A DNA stretch of 6,845 nt from an uncultured Pseudomonadota bacterium (GTDB taxonomy: Bacteria > Pseudomonadota > Gammaproteobacteria > Steroidobacterales > Steroidobacteraceae): NCBI GenBank assembly GCA_903910215.1, contig CAIVYV010000118.1:1-6845 (forward strand), read 5' to 3'. A model generated the notes under the pieces. That model had not been told where the DNA came from and searched no databases. It worked only from the letters and a program-made list of their open reading frames with translations. Numbering within the stretch: the stretch's first letter is position 1; the number at the start of each line of letters is the position of its first letter. Positions 1 through 5,522 of this stretch are shown one piece after another. The translations under genes and the position numbers were made by a program.

Positions 1-1
1 C

Positions 2-61
2 GATCAGCACATCGGGACTCAATACAAGGTGACGGTGGAAGAACAGGTGGCACAGCGCTGA
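2..61 (+). CDS. C-terminal end of an unidentified plus-strand gene (partial)
   Basis: An open frame enters from the left edge and reads 19 codons to a TGA at 59-61, giving the tail DQHIGTQYKVTVEEQVAQR. The tail is too short to assign a family, so the product is unknown. The case for a real gene is contextual. The stop codon lies inside a plus-strand hairpin followed by a T-run, which is how a gene with an intrinsic terminator commonly ends, and no minus-strand gene occupies the interval. It would be convergent with the tRNA-Pro/merR side. The tail is polar, with no membrane segment. A chance open frame of this length cannot be excluded. Confidence 0.45.
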   Translation, partial: DQHIGTQYKVTVEEQVAQR

Positions 62-84
62 TTGGGGTTGCGCTGCGGTTTTTT
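53..84 (+). terminator. Rho-independent terminator of the left-edge gene
   Basis: The arms CAGCGC (53-58) and GCGCTG (70-75) form a perfect 6-bp GC-rich stem with an 11-base loop. Three bases later comes a run of six T (79-84). The polarity (stem then T-run) fits plus-strand transcription; on the minus strand no T-run follows the stem. The stem contains the first base of the TGA stop, so the terminator overlaps the end of the coding frame. The 3-base gap before the T-run makes it slightly imperfect. Confidence 0.6.
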
Positions 85-96
85 ATCGGTTCGAAA

Positions 97-173
97 TGGT
101 CGGGACGCCGAGATTTGAACTCGGGACCCCTTGCACCCCATGCAAGTGCGCTACCAGGCTGCGCCACGTCCCG
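97..173 (-). tRNA. tRNA-Pro, anticodon GGG
   Basis: The reverse complement folds as a complete 77-base cloverleaf. The acceptor stem CGGGACG pairs with CGTCCCG over 7 bp, followed by discriminator A and an encoded CCA. The anticodon stem CTTGC/GCAAG encloses the loop ATGGGGT, placing GGG at positions 34-36, which reads the proline codon CCC (and CCU by wobble). The T arm carries GTTCAAATC. The C1:G72 first pair and A73 are the usual bacterial tRNA-Pro identity features. It lies 49 bases downstream of the merR gene on the same strand, so it may be co-transcribed with it or use a weak promoter in that gap. Its 3' end faces the convergent plus-strand terminator. Confidence 0.97.
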
Positions 174-188
174 ACCGAACCGAAAGTG

Positions 189-216
189 ATGATACCCCGC
201 CGCTGCCGGCGCGGCG
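189..216 (-). promoter_or_regulatory. Gap between merR and tRNA-Pro: GC-rich hairpin and possible -10 element
   Basis: The merR-tRNA gap (174-222) holds a perfect inverted repeat, CGCCGC (198-203) and GCGGCG (211-216), with a 7-base loop. No T-run follows on the minus strand, so it is not a classical terminator. It could be a processing signal or a stabilising 3' end for the upstream mRNA. Just downstream, TATCAT (189-194, minus strand) resembles a -10 box and sits about 15 bases before the mature tRNA 5' end. No good -35 hexamer is present at the proper distance, because that position falls in the hairpin. An independent tRNA promoter is therefore only a possibility. Confidence 0.3.
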
Positions 217-222
217 AGTGAA

Positions 223-579
223 TCAGCGCCGCAACAGGCGCAGGATGTCCTCGAGCTCCATCCGCATCTGGCGGACGATCTGCTGACTTTGCGTGACGTC
301 GCTGCGGGCTTCTTCGCCCTGCAACTTGTTGCGCGCGCCGCCGATCGTGAAGCCCTCTTCGTAGAGCAAGCCACGGATCTGACGGATGACGATGACGTCT
401 TGCCGCTGGTAGTAGCGACGATTGCCGCGTCGCTTGACGGGCTTCAACTGCGGGAACTCCTGTTCCCAATAACGCAGTACGTGCGGCTTCACGCCACACA
501 ATTCCGCTACCTCACCGATGGCGAAATAACGTTTACCCGGGATCGCCGGTAGTTCATCGTTATTCTTGGCTTCCAACAT
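223..579 (-). CDS. MerR-family transcriptional regulator, short form, ihfA-linked
   Basis: This 118-residue protein is a small DNA-binding regulator. The N-terminal MerR helix-turn-helix is clear: YFAIGEVAELCGVKPHVLRYWEQEF at about residues 18-42 is written here in two blocks, YFAIGEVAELCGV (18-30) and KPHVLRYWEQEF (31-42). The wing follows with KRRGNRRYY at about 49-57. After the second helical pair (about 60-87) there is only a short helical tail rich in Gln, Arg and Leu (about 97-118). There is no effector domain and no conserved metal-binding cysteine; the single Cys28 is in the HTH. It closely resembles, from memory, the uncharacterised MerR protein next to ihfA in Pseudomonas. Its ATG lies inside ihfA (20-base overlap), with only a weak ribosome-binding site, suggesting translational coupling. 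Targets and ligand are unknown. Confidence 0.9.
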   Translation of the reverse strand: MLEAKNNDELPAIPGKRYFAIGEVAELCGVKPHVLRYWEQEFPQLKPVKRRGNRRYYQRQDVIVIRQIRGLLYEEGFTIGGARNKLQGEEARSDVTQSQQIVRQMRMELEDILRLLRR

Positions 580-859
580 ACGCTTCGACTCGAGCCTTCA
601 ACTTCTGTCCCGGACGGAAAGTCACCACGCGCCGCGCGCTGATGGGGATCTCCTCACCCGTCTTGGGATTGCGCCCAGGGCGCTGGTTTTTGTCACGCAG
701 GTCGAAGTTGCCAAAACCGGAGAGTTTGACTTGGGCACCCGTCGAGAGCGCGGTGCGCAACTCTTCGAAAAACAGATCAACCAGTTCACGCGCCTCGCGC
801 TTGTTGAGGCCGAGCTGATCGAACAGCGCTTCGGCCATCTCTGCTTTGGTCAGTGCCAT
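560..859 (-). CDS. ihfA: Integration host factor subunit alpha
   Basis: IhfA pairs with IhfB to form the nucleoid-associated heterodimer that bends DNA sharply and assists recombination, replication initiation and sigma-54 promoters. The 99-residue product equals the usual family length. It opens with MALTKAEMAEALFDQLGL, has the HU/IHF core VKLSGFGNFDLRDK at about 44-57, and carries RPGRNPKTG at 60-68, where Pro65 is the residue that intercalates into DNA. The frame extends 17 codons upstream to a GTG at 908-910. That start lacks a Shine-Dalgarno sequence, would overlap pheT and would add residues absent from the family, so the ATG at 857-859 is chosen. The ribosome-binding site is modest (GTGGA, 13 bases away). 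It lies 43 bases after pheT, and its last 20 bases overlap merR. Confidence 0.96.
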   Translation of the reverse strand: MALTKAEMAEALFDQLGLNKREARELVDLFFEELRTALSTGAQVKLSGFGNFDLRDKNQRPGRNPKTGEEIPISARRVVTFRPGQKLKARVEAYVGSQE

Positions 860-902
860 GTTGTTGTTCTGTTCCACCCGATCGAAACTTCGTGCCGACG
901 AC

Positions 903-3293
903 TCACTCACGGAAAGTCGCCTGCAACCCCGCCACTAGAGACCCCTTGACCGATTCGATCAATCGATCCGTGTCTTCGTCCGTCAGGGTGCGACCTTTGT
1001 CCTGCAAAATCAAGCCTAAAGCGACGCTTTTTCGTCCTTCTTCGATTCCGCGGCCGCGATAGATATCGAACAGGACCACTTCGCGCAAAGCACTTGACGA
1101 CGCGCTCAAAACGCGTTCCCGGATATCGGAGTAGCTCACGGCCTCATCGACGATGAACGCGAGATCACGGCGAACCTGCGGATAGCGCGAGGGCTCTTCG
1201 AAGGCCTGACGCAACGGCGCAAATGCCGTCGCAACATCGAGCTCGAACAAAATCGGTGCCGAGACAAATTCGAGACGGCGCACGTGCTCAGGATGCAATT
1301 CGCCAATCCAGCCGATGGGTTGATCGCCGCGCAGAATGCGCGCGCTGCGCCCCGGATGCAGGCAAGGTAACGCCGCCGCTTCGAAACGCACCTCTTCCAC
1401 AGGCGCAGCGAGCGACAACACGGCCTCGACGTCGGCACGGACATCGAAGTAATCCACGAGCTCGCGACCGCCACCCCATTGCTCGGGCCAGCGCGGCCCC
1501 AGCACAAGGCCTGCAATACGGTCGGATTCCGCTGCGCCCACCGGAAACACCACGCCGTGCTCCATCAGTCGCAGACGTGGTTGTTGGCGGCGCTGATTCT
1601 CGATAGCGGCCTTGATCAGTCCTGGCCACAAGGAGACGCGCATGACTGCCAAATCACTCGAGATCGGGTTCGAGAGCGTATGCGTGGCGACATCCGGGAA
1701 CAGCGCCGACTGGAAGCCGGGTTCGACGAACGCGAAGTGGATGCCTTCGTGATATCCGCGAGCTGCGAGTGTATCAAGCAGGCGTTGCTCGGTGGCAACC
1801 TCGGCAGCCAACGGTTTGATGACTTGCGCGACTGGCGCCGGCGTCGTCGGTATTTGCTCGAAACCCACGAGCCTCGCGATCTCCTCGATGAGATCACGCT
1901 CGATCGACAAATCAAAACGATGCGACGGAATCGCAAAGCTCAGCGTCTCGCTACCCGACGACTCGAGACCGACGCTCTCACGCGCGATGCCGAGGCGTTG
2001 CAACAGCGCAGTGGCATCGTCGGCACTCACCGAGAGCCCAAGCAATCGCTCGATCTGCGACACGCGCAACGACACGGGCGCATAACGCTTCAGGTGCGTT
2101 GTCTCCTCCGCGGTGACGACGGGGCCGGCCTGTCCGCCCGCGACCGACTGCAGCAAGCGCGTGGCGCGCTCAATCGCCTGGGCACCGATCTCGGAATCGA
2201 CGCCACGTTCAAAGCGCTGGCTGGCATCGGTTGTCAGACCAAAACGGCGACCGCGTCCCGCAATGGCCGAGGGCGCGAACCAGGCGACTTCGAACAGTAC
2301 GCGACGCGTCTCAGCGGACACCGCAGTACGTGCGCCACCCATCACGCCCGCGAGCGCCACCGGGCCTGCCTCATCGGCAATGACCAACATGTCGGGTTGC
2401 AAGTCGACGGTGCGCCCATCGAGCAACTCACAATTTTCACCCGACTTCGCCAAGCGCGCGGTGAGTCCGCCCTGCACTTTGTCGAGATCGTAGGCATGCA
2501 TCGGCTGCCCGAGTTCTTGCACGATGTAGTTGGTGATGTCGACAACAGGGCTGATGCTACGAACGCCAGCGCGGCGCAACCGCTCACGCAACCAGATGGG
2601 CGAAGCACGAGTGTTATCGACATCAACGATGATGCGTGCGTGGAAGCGCGGACAGGCTGCCGGGCTTCCCAAGGAAATGACGGGGCGTTCCGTCACCGTT
2701 GCCATCACGGCCGTGGTGTCGGGCGACACCATCGACTTGGACGCCAACGCCGCCACTTCACGCGCGATGCCGCGCATCGACATCGCATCGCCGCGGTTGG
2801 GCGTCACGGCGAGCTCCAACACGGTGTCATCGAGACCGAGATACTCGCGCAGGTTCGCACCCACCGGCGCATCTGAGGGCAACTCGATGATGCCCTCGGA
2901 AACCTCGCTCAAACCCAATTCTTTGGCTGAACACAACATGCCAGCCGATTCGACGCCACGCAGTTTAGCTGCCTTGATCTTGAGCTCACCCGGCAGCTGC
3001 GCGCCAACCGTTGCCAGCGCCGTCTTCAAACCGGCACGCGCATTCGGCGCACCGCAGACGATCTGCAGCAGCGCGCCATCCTCGCCGAGACTCACCTCGC
3101 AGACGCGCAGCTTGTCGGCCTGCGGATGCGGCTGGGCAGTCACGATTTCTGCGACGCGCACGCCCTCGAACGGAGGTGCCGCTGTCGCGATCGATTCCAA
3201 CTCGAAGCCCGCCATGGTGAGCGCGCTGCCGAGCGCTTTCGGCTCGAGCCCCGCATCCACCCATTCACGCAGCCATTGCAGTGAGATCTTCAT
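903..3293 (-). CDS. pheT: Phenylalanine--tRNA ligase beta subunit
   Basis: PheT is the large subunit of the cytoplasmic alpha2-beta2 enzyme that charges tRNA-Phe. It contributes tRNA binding and editing of mischarged Tyr-tRNA-Phe. Its 796 residues match the usual length of about 795. In order, the domains are an N-terminal segment starting MKISLQWLREWVD; an EMAP/OB tRNA-binding domain at about 40-150 (VRVAEIVTAQPHPQADKLRV); the B3/B4 editing region at about 205-400, which contains GQPMHAYDLDKV; the B5 domain at about 400-480, ending near the IERDLIEEIARLVGFEQIP motif; a catalytic-like domain; and a C-terminal ferredoxin-fold anticodon-binding domain at about 700-796 (YPQVRRDLAFIVDE, FDIYRGRGIEEGRKS). 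Its ATG overlaps the pheS stop in ATGA (3290-3293) and no strong Shine-Dalgarno precedes it, so translation is probably coupled to pheS. I saw no frameshift. Confidence 0.98.
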   Translation of the reverse strand: MKISLQWLREWVDAGLEPKALGSALTMAGFELESIATAAPPFEGVRVAEIVTAQPHPQADKLRVCEVSLGEDGALLQIVCGAPNARAGLKTALATVGAQLPGELKIKAAKLRGVESAGMLCSAKELGLSEVSEGIIELPSDAPVGANLREYLGLDDTVLELAVTPNRGDAMSMRGIAREVAALASKSMVSPDTTAVMATVTERPVISLGSPAACPRFHARIIVDVDNTRASPIWLRERLRRAGVRSISPVVDITNYIVQELGQPMHAYDLDKVQGGLTARLAKSGENCELLDGRTVDLQPDMLVIADEAGPVALAGVMGGARTAVSAETRRVLFEVAWFAPSAIAGRGRRFGLTTDASQRFERGVDSEIGAQAIERATRLLQSVAGGQAGPVVTAEETTHLKRYAPVSLRVSQIERLLGLSVSADDATALLQRLGIARESVGLESSGSETLSFAIPSHRFDLSIERDLIEEIARLVGFEQIPTTPAPVAQVIKPLAAEVATEQRLLDTLAARGYHEGIHFAFVEPGFQSALFPDVATHTLSNPISSDLAVMRVSLWPGLIKAAIENQRRQQPRLRLMEHGVVFPVGAAESDRIAGLVLGPRWPEQWGGGRELVDYFDVRADVEAVLSLAAPVEEVRFEAAALPCLHPGRSARILRGDQPIGWIGELHPEHVRRLEFVSAPILFELDVATAFAPLRQAFEEPSRYPQVRRDLAFIVDEAVSYSDIRERVLSASSSALREVVLFDIYRGRGIEEGRKSVALGLILQDKGRTLTDEDTDRLIESVKGSLVAGLQATFRE

Positions 3294-4312
3294 GCGGCAC
3301 CGAACTGGCGCAGGAAGCGCAGGTCACTTTCGAAGAACAGGCGCAGGTCACTCACGCCATCGCGCAACATGGCGAGGCGCTCGATACCCATGCCGAAGGC
3401 ATAGCCTGTCCAGCGCTCAGCATCGACACCGGCGGCTTTGAACACGTTCGGATGCACCATGCCGCATCCACCGACTTCGAGCCAACCAGTGTGCTTGCAC
3501 ACGCGGCAGCCCTCGCCGTTGCAGAAGACGCAAGACATGTCGACTTCGGCCGACGGTTCGGTGAAAGGGAAATACGACGGGCGCAATCGTGTACGCAGAT
3601 CGCGCTCGAAATACGCCTGCAGGAAACCCTGCAACGTCGCTTTCAAATTCGCAAAGCTCACGTTTTCATTGACGACAAGCCCCTCGACCTGATGAAACAT
3701 CGGCGAGTGGGTCATGTCGTAATCACAACGGTAAACACGCCCCGGCATGATCATGGCAAGCGGCAGACGGCCCTTGCGCAACTCACGAATCTGCACCGGC
3801 GAAGTGTGGGTGCGCAGCAAACGCCCGTCCGGAAAATAGAACGTGTCGTGCATCGCCCGGGCTGGGTGATCAGCCGGGATGTTCAGCGCTTCGAAGTTGT
3901 GAAAATCATCTTCGATCTCGGGGCCCGTCGCGATCTCGAACCCGGAATGCCGAAAGATGCTCTCGATACGCAAACGCGCACGAGTGACGGGGTGCACGCC
4001 ACCACGCGCTTCACCGCGACCGGTGGCCGTGACATCAATGCGACCTGCCGCGAGCTGTGCCTCGACCTCGGCCGCCACCAGCTTCGCTTCAGCCGCTTCG
4101 ATGGCCGCCTGCACCACCTGCTTGGCATCATTGATCTTGGCGCCTGCCGCCGGCCGCTCAGCCGCAGGCAAAGCACCCAAAGATTTGAGCTGCTCGGTCA
4201 GGAGGCCTTTTTTGCCCAGCCAACGCACACGCACCTCACCGAGCGCGGCGAGCGTGGTGCTCGCCGCGACTTCGTCGAGGGCTTGTTGCGTGAGGGTCGC
4301 GAGATCGCTCAC
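3290..4312 (-). CDS. pheS: Phenylalanine--tRNA ligase alpha subunit
   Basis: PheS is the catalytic class II subunit that forms phenylalanyl-adenylate and transfers Phe to tRNA-Phe. The 340-residue product is slightly longer than the 327 of E. coli. Residues 1-90 are the N-terminal helical coiled coil that contacts tRNA. The catalytic core follows: HDTFYF (155-160), RLLRTHTSPVQIR (164-176), the motif 2 region GRVYRCDYDMTHSPMFHQVEG (191-211), FPFTEPSAEVDM (248-259) and motif 3 with GMGIERLAML (307-316). The extra length partly reflects a Cys cluster at 261, 264, 269 and 272, a possible zinc knuckle found in some PheS proteins. The start is GTG at 4310-4312; it has a well-spaced Shine-Dalgarno, and the next in-frame Met is far inside the protein. 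It begins 9 bases after rplT and overlaps pheT by 4 bases. Confidence 0.98.
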   Translation of the reverse strand: MSDLATLTQQALDEVAASTTLAALGEVRVRWLGKKGLLTEQLKSLGALPAAERPAAGAKINDAKQVVQAAIEAAEAKLVAAEVEAQLAAGRIDVTATGRGEARGGVHPVTRARLRIESIFRHSGFEIATGPEIEDDFHNFEALNIPADHPARAMHDTFYFPDGRLLRTHTSPVQIRELRKGRLPLAMIMPGRVYRCDYDMTHSPMFHQVEGLVVNENVSFANLKATLQGFLQAYFERDLRTRLRPSYFPFTEPSAEVDMSCVFCNGEGCRVCKHTGWLEVGGCGMVHPNVFKAAGVDAERWTGYAFGMGIERLAMLRDGVSDLRLFFESDLRFLRQFGAA

Positions 4313-4318
4313 GACCGA

Positions 4319-4323
4319 TCCTT
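4319..4323 (-). promoter_or_regulatory. pheS ribosome-binding site overlapping the rplT stop
   Basis: On the minus strand, AAGGA lies 6 bases before the GTG start of pheS. Its first two bases are the last two of the rplT TAA stop, so ribosomes finishing rplT end directly on the pheS initiation site. This supports the GTG start and implies translational coupling between L20 and PheS synthesis. Confidence 0.7.
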
Positions 4324-4684
4324 ACGGAGTGCCGAGCGCTGCCTTGACCTTGACCACCAACGCGCCGAAAGCGTCCGCATCGTGCACCGCGATATCCGCG
4401 AGCATCTTGCGATCGATTTCGATGTTGGCGAGCTTGAGGCCGTTGATCATGCGGCTATAGGACAACCCGAATTGACGGGCCGCCGCATTGATACGCTGGA
4501 TCCACAAAGCGCGGAAATCACGCTTCTTCAAGCGACGGCCTTCGTAGGCGTATTGACCCGCCTTGATGACCGCCTGCTTGGCTGCGCGATAAACCTTGCG
4601 ACGGGCGTTGTAGTAGCCCTTCGCTTTGCCTAAAACTTTCTTGTGGCGGCGACCCGCGGTCACGCCACGTTTGACTCTTGCCAT
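4322..4684 (-). CDS. rplT: 50S ribosomal protein L20
   Basis: L20 binds 23S rRNA early and is needed for 50S assembly; in E. coli it also represses its own operon by binding the mRNA. The 120-residue product matches the usual length of about 118. It starts MARVKRGVTAGRRHKKVL and has the long basic N-terminal extension (about 1-60) with KGYYNARRKVYRAAKQAV. The globular RNA-binding C-terminal domain (about 61-118) contains LWIQRINAAARQFGLSYSR and NIEIDRKMLADIA. A good Shine-Dalgarno (GAGGT) lies 8 bases before the ATG in the 25-base gap after rpmI. It ends in TAA, 9 bases before pheS. If L20 autoregulation operates here, the likely operator is the structured spacer upstream of rpmI. Confidence 0.98.
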   Translation of the reverse strand: MARVKRGVTAGRRHKKVLGKAKGYYNARRKVYRAAKQAVIKAGQYAYEGRRLKKRDFRALWIQRINAAARQFGLSYSRMINGLKLANIEIDRKMLADIAVHDADAFGALVVKVKAALGTP

Positions 4685-4709
4685 GTTCGATTACCTCGGT
4701 AGCGAATTC

Positions 4710-4910
4710 TTAGAGATGCGGGAGCAACTGGTCGAGACGACCGACATCACTCTCATGCACCAGACTCGAGCCGCCCGAGCGCAGTTGGCGCTTGGTCTTG
4801 CGCGGCTTGTGGCCGAGGTTATGGCGACGGCCGGCGGAGTAGGACTTATATCCCTTCGCCGTTTTGCGAAAACGCTTCGCAGCCGCCCGGTTGGTTTTCA
4901 ACTTGGGCAT
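4710..4910 (-). CDS. rpmI: 50S ribosomal protein L35
   Basis: L35 is a small basic protein of the large ribosomal subunit. The 66-residue product begins MPKLKTNRAAAKRFRKTAKG, the family signature, and continues with a Lys/Arg-rich middle (about 20-44). The end, HESDVGRLDQLLPHL, follows the pattern of the L35 C terminus. The middle diverges from the E. coli and Pseudomonas proteins, having YSAGRRHNLGHK where they have a KHKHA-type segment, but the length and ends agree. The start is secure: AAAGGAG (4917-4923) lies 6 bases before the ATG. It is 87 bases downstream of infC and 25 bases upstream of rplT, the standard pairing of L35 with L20. Confidence 0.97.
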   Translation of the reverse strand: MPKLKTNRAAAKRFRKTAKGYKSYSAGRRHNLGHKPRKTKRQLRSGGSSLVHESDVGRLDQLLPHL

Positions 4911-4929
4911 TTCAGACTCCTTTCACGTT

Positions 4930-4999
4930 GTAGCTACGCTCACAGGACCCTTGCGGGCCCGCTCGCGGGCGGATGCACCGACCTTGCGGTTAGTGCATC
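4930..4999 (-). promoter_or_regulatory. Structured infC-rpmI spacer, candidate L20-responsive operator
   Basis: Read on the minus strand, the spacer between infC and rpmI contains three predicted hairpins. Hairpin A pairs GATGCAC (4993-4999) with GTGCATC (4972-4978); after a UA/CG internal loop, the inner stem ACC/GGT is capped by GCAA. Hairpin B is GCCCG-CGAG-CGGGC (4957-4970). Hairpin C is GGGCCC-GCAA-GGGTCC (4945-4960), with one G-U pair. B and C share 4957-4960 and cannot form together. The palindrome GTAGCTAC (4930-4937) follows, then the rpmI Shine-Dalgarno. No T-run follows, so this is not an intrinsic terminator. In E. coli, L20 represses rpmI-rplT translation through structured RNA in this region. 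Assigning that role here is inference from position and fold. Confidence 0.55.
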
Positions 5000-5519
5000 A
5001 CTTCTTTTTAGGCGCAAGCACCATGACCATCTGTCTCCCTTCCATCAGCGGATTCTGCTCGACTGACGCCGTTGCGGCGAGGTCGGTAGAAAGCCGATCG
5101 AGTAGGCGACGCCCGATCTCTTGATGCGCCATTTCTCGGCCGCGGAAACGCAGGGTTACCTTGGCCTTGTCTCCCTCGGTCAGGAAGCGGATGAGATTAC
5201 GCAGTTTGACCTGGTAATCACCCTCTTCCGTACCTGGGCGAAACTTCACTTCCTTGACTTGCTGTTGCTTCTGCTTCTTCTGCGCGGACTGGGTTTTCTT
5301 CTTCTGTTCAAAGAGGAACTTACCGAAGTCCATGATGCGCACCACCGGCGGCTCGGCCATCGGTGACACCTCAACGAGATCGAGCTCACTGCTTTGCGCG
5401 AGCTGCAGAGCCTCGAAGCGGGTCATGATTCCTGCCTGCGACCCATCGGCCGCGATCACGCGCACTTGCGGCGCCGTGATGTCCTCATTGCGCCGGATGC
5501 GCTTGCTTGCAGTCGAGAT
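4998..5519 (-). CDS. infC: Translation initiation factor IF-3 (AUC start)
   Basis: IF-3 binds the 30S subunit, prevents premature 50S joining and rejects non-canonical start codons. Starting at 5519 it has 173 residues, close to the usual 175-180. A flexible N tail is followed by RRNEDITAPQVRVIAADG, the N-domain with LDLVEVSPMAEPPVVRIMDFGKF, a Lys/Gln-rich linker (about 72-88) and the C-domain with KVTLRFRGREMAHQEIG, ending in EGRQMVMVLAPKKK. The first canonical-type codon, GTG at 5463-5465, falls inside a conserved beta strand and would remove the N-terminal segment. The frame stays open to a stop at 5523-5525, and the ATC at 5517-5519 lies 8 bases after a perfect GGAGG. That codon is chosen because infC genes typically use AUU-like starts for autoregulation. 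The thrS stop is 3 bases upstream of the start. Confidence 0.93.
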   Translation of the reverse strand: MSTASKRIRRNEDITAPQVRVIAADGSQAGIMTRFEALQLAQSSELDLVEVSPMAEPPVVRIMDFGKFLFEQKKKTQSAQKKQKQQQVKEVKFRPGTEEGDYQVKLRNLIRFLTEGDKAKVTLRFRGREMAHQEIGRRLLDRLSTDLAATASVEQNPLMEGRQMVMVLAPKKK

Positions 5520-5522
5520 ACG

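Noticed and set aside
83..499. Minus-strand open frame crossing tRNA-Pro into merR
   Set aside because: It runs through the tRNA and overlaps the conserved merR frame in another phase, with Arg-rich, low-complexity sequence.
860..910. Longer IhfA start at a GTG, adding 17 residues
   Set aside because: It has no Shine-Dalgarno sequence, overlaps pheT, and the family begins at MALTKAEM.
945..985. AT-richer GATC/ATCAAT cluster near the end of pheT as a possible IHF autoregulatory site
   Set aside because: It has a partial ATCAA match but no TTR at the required spacing, and the sequence is explained by pheT codons.
1479..2876. Long plus-strand open frame (465 codons) opposite pheT
   Set aside because: It lies antisense to a fully conserved pheT, has low-complexity Arg/His-rich content and no recognisable domain. 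Long antisense frames are common opposite GC-rich genes.
3281..4633. Long plus-strand open frame (450 codons) opposite pheS and rplT
   Set aside because: It spans two conserved minus-strand genes and the gap between them, and its composition is that of an antisense shadow with no family motif.
5121..5366. Plus-strand frame with a Leu-run that looks like a membrane helix
   Set aside because: The leucines are the complement of the Lys/Gln codons in the IF-3 linker (AAG, CAG), so the hydrophobic run is an antisense artefact.
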